DNA from: Neolentinus lepideus HHB14362 ss-1
Taxonomy: Eukaryota > Basidiomycota > Agaricomycetes > Gloeophyllales > Gloeophyllaceae
Assembly: GCA_001632425.1 (NCBI GenBank)
Contig: KV425560.1
Location: 195,062 to 259,061 of the forward strand
Length of the DNA: 64,000 nucleotides
Direction of reading: 5' to 3'
The notes below the pieces were generated by a model that did not search any database, was not told the DNA's origin, and saw only the letters and a list, made by a program, of their open reading frames with translations. Shown here piece by piece: positions 52,448 to 64,000 of the stretch (the first letter of the stretch is position 1; every line of letters starts with the position of its first letter). Made by a program: the position numbers and the translations under genes.

Positions 52448-55018
52448 CTAAGAGCCGGTTACACAGGTGAGATCGCGAGCATCGTAGACAACGGAGGTGG
52501 GCTGAGAGCAACTGAAAACGTGAGAGCGTTGGATAGAGCCCTTGTCGACGATATCGTTCAGTGAAGTGATTGATCCCTGATGATCAAGGATAGGAAGTGT
52601 CGACCACGGTGGAAGCGTCCGTCCTGGCAGCTCAAGTATACCTGTCGAAACCGGTGAGTCATCGTGATACGGTAGTGTCAACAAGGGTAAGTGGAATAAT
52701 CGCTTTTTTTGTTCATAAAGTTCTTTGGGTGTGTCTTTCACATGCGACCCGATCTCGAGATGATTCGTCGACAAGGAAGTAAAGTTGTCATAGTTGGGAT
52801 ACAACATGACGTAACCACGCAAGTAGCTCAATTCGATGAAATATTTCTTCCAAGACTTGGTCCAATTGTTCGAGCGTAAAGCGGGGACGACATCATCTGA
52901 AATGGGAAGACGCAGTTCCGAGAGTCGGATAGACAGATAATCATGAAATTCGCGCCAATGTTCAGGAAAGTAGATTGCGCCCCAGCTGCAAGGTATCTGC
53001 GAGAGATAGGGAGTGTTTATGTGTTGCAGACCTTCGCGGAGGAAAAGTGATCTTGCGTTGAATGGCCGTCTTCCTTCAGGCCTGAGTTCTATAGTTTTCT
53101 GCTGATACAGACTGATGCCAAAGAGTCGAGAAGTATCCGTATCGTCGTTGCCATATCTATAAACGTCTTTAGTTGAAGGGAACTCCGGAGCGTAAGAAGA
53201 ATGCTAGCCTGTAACGCAGAATAGCCATTTTTGCCCAGGCATAGAAGAGAGGAGACAGCTCTACATCATCCTCTAATATCAAGCCGAACGAGTCATTGTG
53301 CAACGGATACCATGACTCTACGACAGCCGGGAGCAAGCCTCCGTGGATGATCCGATGGTGTACAAAGGTACTTCCATGGGGCCAGCGGTATCGTGAAACT
53401 AAGCGCTTGACTTCACTGTCAGCAGCTGAATCCATATTGATACGCAAATCGAGGGAATCTCCAAAGTATTGTGCGCGCTGGAGAGATCGGAGAAGACGAC
53501 CCAAAGAAGTAGGGCGGTCGTTGGTTATTACACTGACGTCGACACGGGGAATATTCCAATCTACCTTGGGGTATGAGTCGGCCAGACGAAGAGGAGAAGC
53601 AGGATCCACAAACGTTTCCACTCTTGCAGCGATAGAGCGCCCATCCAATCGGAGTAAGGAAGATCATCCTTCGGCAGATGAATGACAGTAGGTTGTCGGA
53701 GCTCCAGGTCTCCTTCCAGAATGACCCGAAGCGCATTGGTCAACGCCGCATCGTCCGAAGTATCGATGACGACATTAGGCTGAAAGGAAAAAAGCGTTTC
53801 CGAAAGTTGCGCGGAGACCTCAGAGGACGACACGGGAAGGTTATCATAGGCTAGATCACAAGCAAACACGGACTGCGTCTGGCCATCAGAAGGGTAGAAT
53901 GCCTGACGCAGAATGACTTTAACTGTGTAAGACTTCTCTTGCAATCGACACAAAACAACGGAGAACGACTGCAGATCGTTGATTGCATGCAGTATCACAA
54001 GGAATCGCCCAGGATTGCCAGATGCTTGAACCTGATCCTCCTTTACGACAGGGTCTGGCAGGACAACCAGTTGGTCTCCTGGGGAGAAGCAGCGGTCAGA
54101 CTGGGCGCTACCAAAAACGAGTCCTCCGACCAGATCAAGTTGAGAATGAGAGATACGATATCCCATTTCCTCCCATGTACGAAAGGTAGGAGCTCTGTTA
54201 GAATCCTCAGAGCCTGAGAACAAGATTGTCGCCGGCAGCACCATTGGAGGGACGACAAAAGCGGCCGGTTGAAGACTCCACGGGGTTTCGACACAAGATA
54301 GATTATTGGCACGATAGGCTTGTCCGTTTGGCCCGTATGGTAGGGATACAGCTTTCGGGTTGAGGAGCATGTCTTTGGTTTGCGAGTCGACGCCTCGTAA
54401 GCCATGCTCGTCAAGTATGAGTAGCCAATCAGTAGAGGCTTCCGAAGCAGTGTCCAAGATATTGTAGACTGTACTTGATCCATTCTTGACGGGATGTATA
54501 GAGATGTTAGGATAGTCACGGCCGTGCAATGTCGATGTCAATTCCCAAAGGACCTTCCGTGCTTCCCGAACGAGTTCATCAGGTGTCACCAAGATCGCTT
54601 CCTTCAATCTTGAATGGCTACTAAACATCTGCCGAAGAAGAACCTGGAGCTGTGGTAGAGACGTAGTGGTCACAGGTAGAACTGCAGTTAGTGAGTCCTT
54701 TTTGATACGGTCAGCAGCATCAAACAACGATGTCCACGGGTCCGCAGCAAGCTCAGAACCATCGGTTTGGAAGGACGCAGGGACTGCTACGTTCAGGGAT
54801 TTCGTACGAGAGACTGGATAGTCCTCAGGCAGCACTATCGCCTTGTGCCCTTGGTCCCTTCGAGAAATAAACAGCCAATACCCAAAGCAAGCCAACCACA
54901 AAACCACAAGCCATCGATACAAGCGTCGCCGAAGCAGTTGAGTTCTTCTTTTCTGAGCCTTCAGCAAAGGAGACTTCAATTCGGTCGTACTTTGGTCCGT
55001 GAGGGCTGCTAAAGACAT
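52448..55018 (-). CDS. Type II membrane glycosyltransferase-like protein
   Basis: Three exons: 55018-53614, 53560-53209 and 53156-52448; phases agree, 821 residues. The start MSLAALTDQS gives a short cytoplasmic tail with basic residues (KRRTQLLRRRLYR) before one membrane helix WLVVLWLACFGYWLF, so a Golgi or ER type II protein is likely. A 400-residue luminal region follows. The second exon has VDVSVITNDRPTSLGRLLRSL, a GT-A-type nucleotide fold start, and LILEDDVELSPLFYAW with an EDD metal-site candidate. The last exon has CSWGAIYFPEHWREF. The family number is not certain (GT2-like). The second intron (53208-53157) uses a GC donor. In-frame ORF continues upstream to 55186, but the Met at 55018 precedes the anchor. 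Confidence 0.82.
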
Positions 55019-55440
55019 CGTCTGGCGTTGCGAAGCGATAGTTGGTATTCCGGCAGAGTGCGGACTCGGAGTGCGCTGGCACGACGCAGTTGTTGCACCA
55101 AATTTCCCAGAGATGACGGTGAAGTGCGGAGTGATCCACACCAAGTACTGGCATGCAGATTGAACTTCGAAATTTCTCCAAAGCACTTCTTTTCACCAGA
55201 TATCAATGTCTACATTACAATCAAAGCATGCGTAAATATGTCCTACATATACCTCTCTCATGCATGAGCAAAAATACAATCGAACCCCCGGAAGAATGGA
55301 TGGGGAGAACGTCCAACACACGCCAGTGAGTGAAGGAGAGTAAAATATTAGCAGCCCAGAGAACAGATAGAAAGCACCAATGAACTCGAACGAATGGTGC
55401 GAGTGACGATGAACGAATGCCAAGGTTCAGAATGCTAGTA
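55019..55440. other. Intergenic between two minus-strand genes
   Basis: 422 bases holding the promoter of the glycosyltransferase-like gene and the 3' flank of the Ste50-like gene. The first 170 bases stay open in the frame of the glycosyltransferase. Nothing else recognised. Confidence 0.45.
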
Positions 55441-57843
55441 TTACAGAAGGGGCGTGGTCTTGGCTACAGGAGGGAACGCGGATGACATTGGCGAGACTTG
55501 CAGTTGCTGCGAGGCAGTGTTTGAGTCGGCCATCGCGTCTAATGTCATGGAGCTAGAGATGATAGCGGGCGGATGGCTTGTGCTTGGTGTGGCAGGCGTA
55601 GCACCTGTTGCGGATATCTTCCCGATGTACCATGACTATTGATGAGCAGAGCGACATGTATAAGCGAAACTACGACAGGACGACAAGGGTTACAACGTAC
55701 AGGAACCCAACCGCGATCTCCACCCTCCTCTTTCACCGCCTATGTATGATAAAATTGAGCTGCAGCTGGAGAAATGGCACGGAACGATAAGACGTACGTA
55801 AGACCAATGATTGTAACGTTTGAATACTCTTAAAGCATCATCCTTCATAAGGTCCAGCTCTTCATCTCCTTTGCCTTCGTAATCCATCAAAGCAATTCCC
55901 GGAAAACTCGTAGAGACGATGCTCAGAGGAAGAATAGGCGTCTTCTTGGACTGGGGCGAAGAAGGCGAGGAATCGGACATGGGACCCCGAAGGGCATTGG
56001 CCTCCGCTACAGCAGATGCAACAGGAATGTTCGTCTCGAGCAGACACCCAGCGGGCACCCAGCCTTGCTTCGTCATGTCTGGCTCGACGGCACCTGTGCC
56101 CGCCGGGTCACGCTGGACAACCCACCAGCCTCGGGCTCGGGACAGGATGATGAAGGTATCACCGCTACGGCAACGTTAATATGTTGCAAATGGTGCTGTA
56201 GATGATTGCACTCACACAACTACATCAAACTCGTCTTCTTGCTCAGCCATATATGGGTATATGGCGACCGCATAGGACATTCCTGCTGAAGCAACCATGT
56301 TCTCTCTTGTGCTTATGATGCCGTTCGGCTCATTATTCTCTTGTGCTTTCGTCTTGAGGGGCTCAGTGCCCGATACTGTCGTCGTAGTACTTGACGTCAA
56401 GCCAACCTCTTCCGATCTCTCCTTAGTCTCCGCCGCTGGCGACATAATCTCCGGCCAGCCTCCCTGCGCCGAGGTCATTCCTGTGAGAAGAGGAGGGGAT
56501 GAAGTAGCTATGGGATCATGCACTTGTAACTTAGAAGGCCGAGACGTCGATCTACCTTGCCCAGCGCTGCCACCCGCAGTCTTCGGACCGCTTCCAGACG
56601 TGGAGGATTCTGAGGCTTTCCTGGCCGCCTGCTTCTGCTGCGCAACGGCGATGGGCGAGCGGATATCCTTGATGTGCTTCAGCATAAAGACAGGATTCTT
56701 CTTCGCGTCCTTGAGTTTCTGAAATAGCAGAAGGGGTTTCTCGTCAAAACTTAGACATCGTTCTATCCGATTTCCTGGTCATTTGTTAGAATAGCTTTCG
56801 CGACTTGAGCATATGTCCTACCAGAAGAACCATAGCAAATGAACATGGCGTAATTCTGCCAGTCGTCGTTGTTGATCTTGTACTTCTTGAGTGCAGCCGG
56901 GAGCACCTTCCATGCGGGGTCATCCAGGCTGACTTTGAAGCTTTTCAGATTGTCTGAACTCTCTTGGCGGACGGGTTTGGGTGGGACAGGTACCATTGCC
57001 CCGCTACTGTTGTCTGCTGGGGATCCTTTCCACTTGTCGTTTGTCTGCTGACTCTGCGATCCGTTCCTGGCGTTATATGAAGTATCATGTTCCATGCGCT
57101 GCGGTGAGGGTTGGGGTGATTCGAGGGAAGCCTTGGTCGGTGACTGATTTGGTTTGTAATGTGCCCACTTAAATGATGGCTGTCTGCGGAGTAGGCTATC
57201 TTCGGACTATTGGGTGTTAGACCGACTTCGATCAGGGATCTTCAAGATACTCACTGGTCGAGCATATGACGACCGGATTCCACTTAAGTCTTCCATACAT
57301 GAATGCAGACTGTCCCTCAGCCGGTGGTTCTCGTCCTCGAGATGATGCAGACGTTCCTCTGAATAAACTCAGCAAGGAGTACGCGCACGAGAGGAATGAA
57401 TGACCTTGGGACCTAACTAGCGTGTAGAGCTTATCAACACTGACGTTCGAATTGCGTTCCTCCGCCTCAGCTGTGCAGCGTCAGCTCAGTCCTAGAGATG
57501 GGAGGTGATCATTACTAACATGGAGGAACATATTGGTCATCCTCAATGGGTACATCGTGCACAAGCTTTTCCAGATACACGGCCTTCAGAATAGCGAGTC
57601 GCTGTCCAACCGTCGCAACTCCTACTTCCTTGAGAGTATCGGCATCTAGCATACATAGGACGTCCCCTGAAATGTTATGCTCTAGCCAGGATTTAGATGG
57701 TGTCGTTCTCATTGCAACTTGCAAATACCTCGTATCTGTACCTCATACTGAGGGTATCCCAGCTTCGCAAAAAAGGCTTGGACGTCATTCTCGTCCCAAT
57801 CCAAGATGTTCTTCTGGGGCTCCTCGTTCATGCCGGCATACAT
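55441..57843 (-). CDS. STE50: Ste50/Ubc2-type adaptor: SAM, RA and two SH3 domains
   Basis: Scaffold of the mating and invasive-growth MAPK pathways that binds the Ste11 MAPKKK by its SAM domain and Ras/Cdc42 by its RA domain. The start MYAGMNEEPQ at 57843 leads to the SAM domain (ILDWDENDVQAFFAKLGYPQYEVQIR and EHNISGDVLCMLDADTLKEVG), split by an intron. After a linker the RA domain reads LKSFKVSLDDPAWKVLPAALKKYK...CLSFDEKPLLLFQKLKDAKKNPVFMLKHI. The C terminus has a first SH3 (AVAIYPYMAEQEDEFDVVVGDTFIIL...GWWVV) and a second (GIALMDYEGKGDEELDLMKDD...GWVPSWYIGKI), ending VAKTTPLL-stop at 55441. Two C-terminal SH3 domains are the basidiomycete form known from Ustilago Ubc2; ascomycete Ste50 lacks them. 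Confidence 0.93.
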
Positions 57844-58159
57844 GCTCGGTGCTGTGGAGACCCGGCAAGAGTCTTGTCGGTAGATGTTGCTGGAGAAAGC
57901 AACGTGGCGGACACAGCAGTTGTCTGTACACCGACAGGGGCTTATAAGAGTATGAGGTGAGACTTGAAGCTTGAGTGATACACGGAGTTGAAGCCCATCT
58001 ATTGTTGGACGATGCCTCCGTCCTCCACGCGAGCGCCCACACGTGCGTCTCAAGGGATTCATCGCGACTCGTTTAACATCTCTGTTGCTCTCACCTCAGC
58101 GCTACGAGGTGTTGTAGATGTTCTCTGGACACAGTTAACGTCTTATATCGGTTTCGTAT
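57844..58159. other. Divergent upstream region, Ste50 and acidic-motif gene
   Basis: 316 bases between the two opposing start codons; must hold both promoters. No clear element. A minus ORF that extends the Ste50 frame upstream to 58062 is open but lacks domain content. Confidence 0.5.
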
Positions 58160-61100
58160 ATGGAAGACCCATGGGGAAACGCTTGGGGTGAGCCTGGCAA
58201 GCCCGCCGTGTACGGAACTTCAACCGTGAGCAATTGGACTGCACCTCCGGCAACGTCGACAGGTCATGGCGACTCTGAAGCCGACTTGGGAGCGCCCTCT
58301 TGGTCTACCGGCGACGATATCAAATGGGCAGAGCCGTCAACCGTGCAATCCTTCTTGTGGTCGCAGGGCGAGGACGCGTTAGCTTGGGGATCTAATCCGT
58401 ACGCAGACCTTCCTATAGGCAAAGCAGATCCTACAGAGCATAGTCTACCGTCTCCTGTTACCCCGAGAGAGGACGACGAGTCGTCCATTTCGCGCGCATC
58501 ATCTCCCCTTACTCCGGTACAGACTTTCGGCTCTGAATGCCCACAGTCGGCTGTTTTGTCCCAGAAGTCTCCAATTACCACACAGTCACCTGCAGCTTCA
58601 CCACCTGCTACCCCCGACGTATTCGGGACTTTTGAAACAGGACTTGTTGCCGATGATCAACTTGGGTCAGGCGAGCTCGACCCTTGGTCACCCGCATCAG
58701 GTACCTTTGTCGCGGAACAGTCTGCTTGGTCGAGTGCCGGAGTAGAGAAACCTGAAGATGACGAAGGGAAACAAATGGATGAATGGGAGGCAGCTAAGAG
58801 AGAGAAGGAGGAGCGTGAAAAGAGGGTTGTGAGTATCACTTGTTTTCTATACTCCTTATAAACCTTCATATTAAGAAATATAGCCTCCCGAAGTGGTGGC
58901 TCAAATTCTCGAGGAATGTGAGAAAATCGTGCGGGATGTTGGTCCGGACGAGAGCGTTTTATTGAAGACTGAGAGTAGTGAGAGCTGGCAGAGCGGCTTG
59001 GAAGGCGTTCCGGGTTTGTGAGTGCAGACATCTCTCGCTATGCATGTACTCAGACACTCCGTTTTAACACCCACTAACCAGAGAGGCCTTAATGAAGGAT
59101 CTATTGCCCGACAATGCACCTCCTTTTGTACCATTCAAAAACTCTGCCATTGCAAAAGAGATGCTGAACTCCGTGCGCATGACGAGGAATGCGCGTGCTG
59201 CGCATATAAGCCCAATGTCGTACTTTACATCCTCGTCAAAAGGTTCTATGGTTTGGGAAGCCTCCGTCAAGCTGCGAGCTAGTCCTGCACCCGATGTGGA
59301 TGTCCCTGCCGGATGGAAGGTTTTGGAGAAGCGGGCGTCGCTCACGCAGCCTGTTACTGTAGAAGAGAGACCGAAGAAGGGGGGTTTACTATCCTTCTTG
59401 AGCCGGCGTGCATCTGCACAGCCCAACCCGGCAGATTTGATGCCGTCGCGTCCATCGACACCAGCGTCCGAACCTCGAACGTCGTCTTCAGCTAGTGATG
59501 CCAGGCGAAGCACAGACAACGTCAAACCCGACATGTCCAGCACACCAGGTGAAGTCCTGCCTCCTATCACCTCACCTCCTGCATCATCATCATCAGTATT
59601 GACGCCCGTAGTCACGCGAGTGACCACTCCGACTCTGACAGCCATCATTTCATCCACTCCGAAACAGCCGGAGCTCCCCATCGTTCCTGACGACCAGCCG
59701 ACCTCTGCTCCTTCCGCTGTCTCGCGCTTCTTCAACCGATTCTCCCGGACAAAGAGTTCTAGTCCTCGAAACTCCATGGCTCTATCTTCTGACGATATCG
59801 ACTTCCTCTCCGACCTTGTGCCTAGTGCGAGCGATGACCACGAGGATGATGATGACCCTCAGCTCAAGGCGCTATCCAAGATGCTGCAATCGAAGCCCCT
59901 CGACGTTCCCGCTAGGCTGCCTCCACCACTGGCTCCACCACCGATGCCTGCAAGTCGGCCGCCTAGCGTCATGTCTGCGAATAGGTCGCTATCCCCTGTT
60001 CCCACAACCCAGCCATCGCCCGGCGGGTTGCGACAGTCAGGCCAGGCTGCTTTCGAGGAGTTAAGTCCTATCGCTCCAGTGAGAACTTCAACCCCACCTG
60101 TGGCATCTACAAGCCAGTTTGTAGCGAGGACAACTAGTCCGTTGTCTTCGTCTTCGTATGGTCTCGAAACTGAGTTCTTTGGGAAGCCTTTCGGTCTCCC
60201 ACCTCTGCCGCCTCCTCGGGAAACTGCGCCAATGAGCCAAGTAAGATCTCCTATTCCTATCCTGGCCCCTCCGCCGTCGTCTTCACGTGCATCCACCCCT
60301 GCCACGAGTGATCTATTCACGCTTCCGCCGCCACCCTCTTCACAGCCGTACATACCAGCGAGCATTGCGGCTACTCAGCCGTCATCGTCTATAGCTGATC
60401 CTTTTGATGACGACGATTTCTCCGACTTCCACGGTCCCTCCGTACTGCAGTCGTCTCGCCCCATTGCCGCTACGTCCTTGTACGACTCCAGCTTCTCCTC
60501 TGCATCCGACAACCAATTATACTCCACCCCCGAGCGACCATTACGGCCCCCGCACTCTGTATCACACCCGAATTTCGACGATTTTGATGATTTTGTTTCC
60601 TCTCCAATACGAAGTCCTTCACCTCCACGTCCCCCAGCCAAGCCCCCTGTCCCGACGAAATTGCCCGCGTCGAAGTCGTCGCCGCACATACGGAAGCCGT
60701 CGACGATTGATCATCTCGCCACTCTCAATCTTGTTGAGAGGGCAGCTGCGCGTTCCGGGCAATGGCCAGCGCCGCCATCTCCGTTGCCCAACGCATTGCC
60801 ACCGCCGCCACCACCACCACCCCCGAATGGAATGATAAAACCGTCACTCAGTCTGGATATTCTGGACGAGGAGGATCTGCCGCTAAAGCCTCCAGATAAC
60901 CGGAGTACATTGGTGGCATCGACATCCTCGCCAGCGAGAGTGGGGCTCCTTCCGCCTCCACCAGTATCGACCAACATTCTTAGGCCTATCTCACCACCCT
61001 CGTCATTCAACCGACCAAAGCCGGCGACATCGCTATTGAATTTGTCTTCCTTCGACTCTTCTCCGGCTATCACGACCCCGGCTAATCCAAGTCCGGCACC

Positions 61101-61170
61101 GAGCGTAACAGCCGCGAACGGGAAAGCTGGACTGTCCGCGCAGGACTTATCATTCTTCGAGGGCCTCTGA
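58160..61170 (+). CDS. Proline-rich protein with acidic DDF motifs, possible clathrin-adaptor partner
   Basis: Three exons: 58160 to about 58828, a short middle exon near 58884-59017, and the long one from about 59083 to 61170. Start MEDPWGNAWGEPGKPAV. The middle exon (EVVAQILEECEKIVRDVGPDES) and the start of the last exon (PPFVPFKNSAIAKEMLNSVRMTRNARAAH...YFTSSSKGSMVWEASV) are the ordered parts. The rest is Pro/Ser-rich, with acidic-aromatic motifs FDDDDFSDFHG and FDDFDDFVSSP, similar to the adaptor-binding motifs of aftiphilin-like proteins. It has no membrane segment and no known catalytic domain. A trafficking role is inference from these motifs. Ends LSFFEGL-stop. Confidence 0.72.
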
Positions 61171-61355
61171 GATGCCCCGTCTCGCATTTGTCTACCATTT
61201 GCATGCACACACTGTATCTTCTAGCTCATTAATTTTGCACTCGATATGCTACATTCAACTGGATACAATACAGCGCAGCTACAGTAAAGTAACAGAAGTA
61301 AAATGACCATCTGAGTGAGTCATCATCATAAATTTGAGCAACGATATCTACCTCT

Positions 61356-63442
61356 TCAGGTTTTACGAGATTTTTTCTTTTTTCCTGGTGTCCGCGAAGA
61401 AGATATTGGCAGCTCTATTGAGCCTCCCGCAGCCTCAGCTTCAACGCCGCCGCTCTGCTCGATTTTTGTCCGTGCCTCAAGGAAGAACATGACGTCCCTC
61501 AACTGGTCCTCCAATTCACCGATTCTAGATCCAAAGTCTTCCTTCTCTTTATCAGCTTGTTCCACCCTCTGCTTCATCTTCTCCAAGTTCTTCAACAACC
61601 CTTCACTAACAGCTCTCTCCTCCTTCAGCTCCTTCTCTAGGCGTCTGGCTAGATCGGTAGCTTTATCAGCTCTTTTCTCCGCTCGAGCCTTCTCCCTCTC
61701 GAGCGCAGCCACTCGCTCTTCTTCCTTTTGCTTCCTTCGCTCAGTCTCCTCCCTGGTGTTCGACCGCTCATTCTCAACCTCCTTGCTCAACCTCTCCACC
61801 ACCGTTTTTAGCTCGCCAACCTGCATCTTCAACTCCGCACTCTGCTCCTCATAAAACATCCGTTGAGAGTCCAACTGCGACGTCAGTAGGTACGAATATT
61901 CGATCCCGATGGCCTCTATCTTCTCCGCGGTCAGGGCGTCTGACGGGCCAGGTCCAAGACCGCCCGCATTAGCATTACTACCGCCGACACTCGAAGCTGC
62001 TGAGGGTAACTCAACGAGCTTGCCGTCCGCCTTGTTCTGAATCAAGCGGTGCACGTACCCGTCGCCAGCATAGTCCCACACACGCTGGGTCTCCAGTTCG
62101 AGCGCGTACAAGTGGGTCGTGCGTTCGTAATGGGCCTGCGCGTGGGCGCGGCCGTACCGTCCGCAGCCGATATTGCCGCATATCAGGCAGATCCAGAGGT
62201 TTGCTGTGGAGGAGCAGTCTGCGCATCGGGAGAGACCTGGTGTGGAGGGTGAAGTGAAAGGAATAGGAACTGAGGAGCGGTTACTAGAAGAGGGTGGGTG
62301 TGAGGATAGGAGTGTCTGAGAGTACCTGCAAACGGGGCATCTATTTCGTCGTGTATTAACAACGACATAATCCGCGTGATCATTTCAAAACTTACCGACT
62401 GTCGCCCCATTGACTCAAACATCTGCAATGAAATGTATGCGAACATGGCACAGTGACAAGGCCCGTAACGGCGGAGTCCATTCGCTCGAGGCAGACTGGA
62501 CATGTCGGCAGCTCGTAGGCACCTTCAGGGATGCTAAGGCGTGATATTGCAAGGGACATCTGGTCGTCTGGCTCGATGGCCACGGACAGAACATTCACGA
62601 CGTGACATATTTCAGGCTACAATGTTGTGCAGAATGAGAAGACACTTCAAGCTTAAACAGCGTTAAACTCACGTCCATAGAATTGAAGGGCTTGCCATTG
62701 TAAGCTTCCGCAAACTCCGCTGCATCTTCAGCATTGCGGAATTTGATCAGTACAATGGAGCGATTCGGAGCTGAATCCCTACATGACATTCAATGGCATG
62801 TTTCGGTCGGCAAAGACAGCGCGACTGTACCTGATCATTCGCAAATGAGCCATACCCTCTGCAGCAGGAGCAACGAATGCGAGGAAGTCTGAGGGTGTCA
62901 TCCACGAAGGTACTGCTAGGACGCCCATCATGATGCCATCTGAGTCTATATGCTGCAGCGTCGAATCATTGACCACTGAGGACGACGAGGATCTTTCAGG
63001 GTCGTCATTGGTGGGTGCAGCATCGGAAGTTTGACGAAAGACATGTACCACTCCTTCAGGCAGGTTCGTAGACCCTGTCTTCGTACGCGTATGGGGAACG
63101 AACTTCGCGACTGCAGCGCCTACAAGACTGGGTAAGGACTACCTCCACCATGCAAGAAGGAGAATTAGACGAACCTCTATTCCGCTGCTCCCTCTCCTTC
63201 CCTGACAAGATCGCTTTACTCATATCCTCAAAGTCCACCCAATCGAGACGAATGGGCCCGAATCTGTAGTCTTTGTGATGCGGATTGAAGAGGGCGTTCT
63301 GGCGCGCGGTCGACTTGGGTTTCTGTGCAGGCAGACGCTGGAATATCGACGTCGGGAGAAAGGAGTCCGCTTTCTGAGGCTGCGAGCTCGATATATTGTC
63401 AGATTTTGGACGCAGAACGATGCGGATGTGGTAGCCTTTCAT
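61356..63442 (-). CDS. ETP1: BRAP2/Etp1-type RING E3 ubiquitin ligase
   Basis: Homolog of BRCA1-associated protein 2 and yeast Etp1. Start [16 protein letters not shown] at 63442. Then the BRAP2 N-terminal RRM-like region ([22 protein letters not shown]...[30 protein letters not shown]). The RING finger reads CPVCLERMD...[24 protein letters not shown]. Next a UBP-type zinc finger ([24 protein letters not shown]...[18 protein letters not shown]), a long charged coiled coil and a lysine-rich end [12 protein letters not shown]. The order RRM-like, RING, ZnF-UBP and coiled coil is the family's. All cysteines and histidines of the RING appear present. In animals it restrains Ras-MAPK signalling; the fungal role is less clear. 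Confidence 0.94.
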
Positions 63443-63513
63443 GATTCTACAGTGGCGCCGGCATGCTCGCGATGCAGCAAGATCAGTTGCCGGCGGCTCT
63501 TTGAATTCATCCC

Positions 63514-64000
63514 ATGTCCTCCACGAGACGCCTTGATATGATTTGGCGGTCATTCTCCTCGACCGCAACCTCCGCCCTGCGACTGCCTCGGACGACGTCC
63601 CCTTATGTCGCACTGTCTTCGCCATTAACGCGATCATCAATCACTGCTATACGAACTGTGCTAGCGGAGCAACAATACCAATTTCCTGATACGTACTCAG
63701 AGCCGACTGCAGCCGTCCTTGTACCGCTATGTAACGTGGACAACAAACCTGGAGTCCTATTGGAAGTGAGAGGAAAGAATATGAGGAATCATTCGGGAGA
63801 GGTGAGGTACGCATTGCGACCGTCGCCATTGCTGCACCGTTAAGCTCGCTGCAGCTTCCCGGGAGGTCGGGTGGATAAGGTATGTTTCCTGTCCCCTTAA
63901 AGGGCAGTCCAATCAATTCGCCTCGACACAGACGGATCTTTCTTATGAGGCCGCCGCTCTGAGGGAAACGGAGGAAGAAGTGGCCATCCGTCCTGAACAA
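63514..64000 (+). CDS. PCD1: Nudix hydrolase, Pcd1/NUDT7 type, 5' part (runs off right edge)
   Basis: Nudix pyrophosphatase of the peroxisomal/mitochondrial CoA type. Start at 63514 (MSSTRRLDMIWRSFSS) or 63538 (MIWRSFSSTATSALRLP). Exon 1 ends 63806 after HSGEV, exon 2 is 63855-63879 and exon 3 begins 63932. The joined text has VLLEVRGKNMRNHSGEV, then SFPGGRVDKTD and AALRETEEEVAI, the UPF0035 and Nudix-box signature. The N terminus is rich in Ser, Thr and Arg with few acids, as in a mitochondrial presequence. The C-terminal part is off the window, so a peroxisomal tail cannot be judged. Confidence 0.9.

Noticed and set aside
59064..59777. Minus-strand ORF of 237 codons, and others to 61208
   Set aside because: Antisense of the Pro/Ser-rich exon at 59083-61170; Gly-rich shadow of Pro codons.

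Overview
The window is nuclear DNA of a filamentous basidiomycete, most likely an Agaricomycete. Genes are packed head to tail or back to back, most are split by introns of about 48 to 60 bases with GT...AG ends, and several proteins have architectures typical of that group (a Ste50/Ubc2 adaptor with two C-terminal SH3 domains, a GH16 laminarinase of the Phanerochaete type, a pair of CAECRRLKLRCDR-type zinc-cluster regulators). I see no ribosomal RNA, tRNA, CRISPR array, phage or intact transposon. The gene models below were built by reading exons by hand and joining them where the splice phase fits; single-exon boundaries can be wrong by one intron choice.

Layout, left to right. 1-612 (-): Rho3-type small GTPase, cut by the left edge. 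849-4298 (-) and 7699-11054 (-): two paralogous Zn2Cys6 transcription factors, with the ribosome-assembly gene TSR4/PDCD2 between them on the other strand (5854-7475, +). 11455-12962 (-): coiled-coil protein. 13310-16101 (-): CUE-like/CCCH/DUF1771/Smr protein related to the no-go-decay nuclease family. 16377-17110 (-): small proline-rich protein. 17980-21003 (+): MSC2/ZnT5-like zinc transporter. 21196-27393 (+): MMS22/Mus7 genome-stability protein. 27710-29338 (+): DUF1295 membrane reductase-like protein. 29499-31279 (-) ZPR1 and 31572-37566 (+) an ABCC/MRP transporter, back to back. 37984-39396 (+): UAA-family nucleotide-sugar transporter. 39569-40912 (-) NUP53/NUP35 and 41128-45510 (+) DNA polymerase delta catalytic subunit, back to back. 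45511-47254: 1.7 kb with no gene seen. 47255-48755 (+): secreted GH16 glucanase. 49113-52360 (+): PAT1 decapping activator. 52448-55018 (-): membrane-anchored glycosyltransferase-like protein. 55441-57843 (-): STE50/Ubc2 adaptor. 58160-61170 (+): conserved proline-rich protein with acidic DDF motifs. 61356-63442 (-) a BRAP2/Etp1 E3 ligase and 63514-64000 (+) a CoA-type Nudix hydrolase cut by the right edge, back to back.

Most genes are housekeeping: replication and repair (POL3, MMS22), RNA metabolism (PAT1, the Smr protein, TSR4), transport (MSC2-like, ABCC, UAA), nuclear pore and translation-linked factors (NUP53, ZPR1), polarity and mating/MAPK signalling (Rho3, Ste50/Ubc2). There is no sign of a biosynthetic or defence cluster. 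The points most worth a second look are the tandem regulator pair around TSR4, the multi-domain Smr protein, a probable GC-AG intron, cell-cycle-box-like sites in front of POL3 and MMS22, a perfect hairpin at the start of the nucleotide-sugar transporter, and a lineage-type protein with aftiphilin-like acidic motifs.
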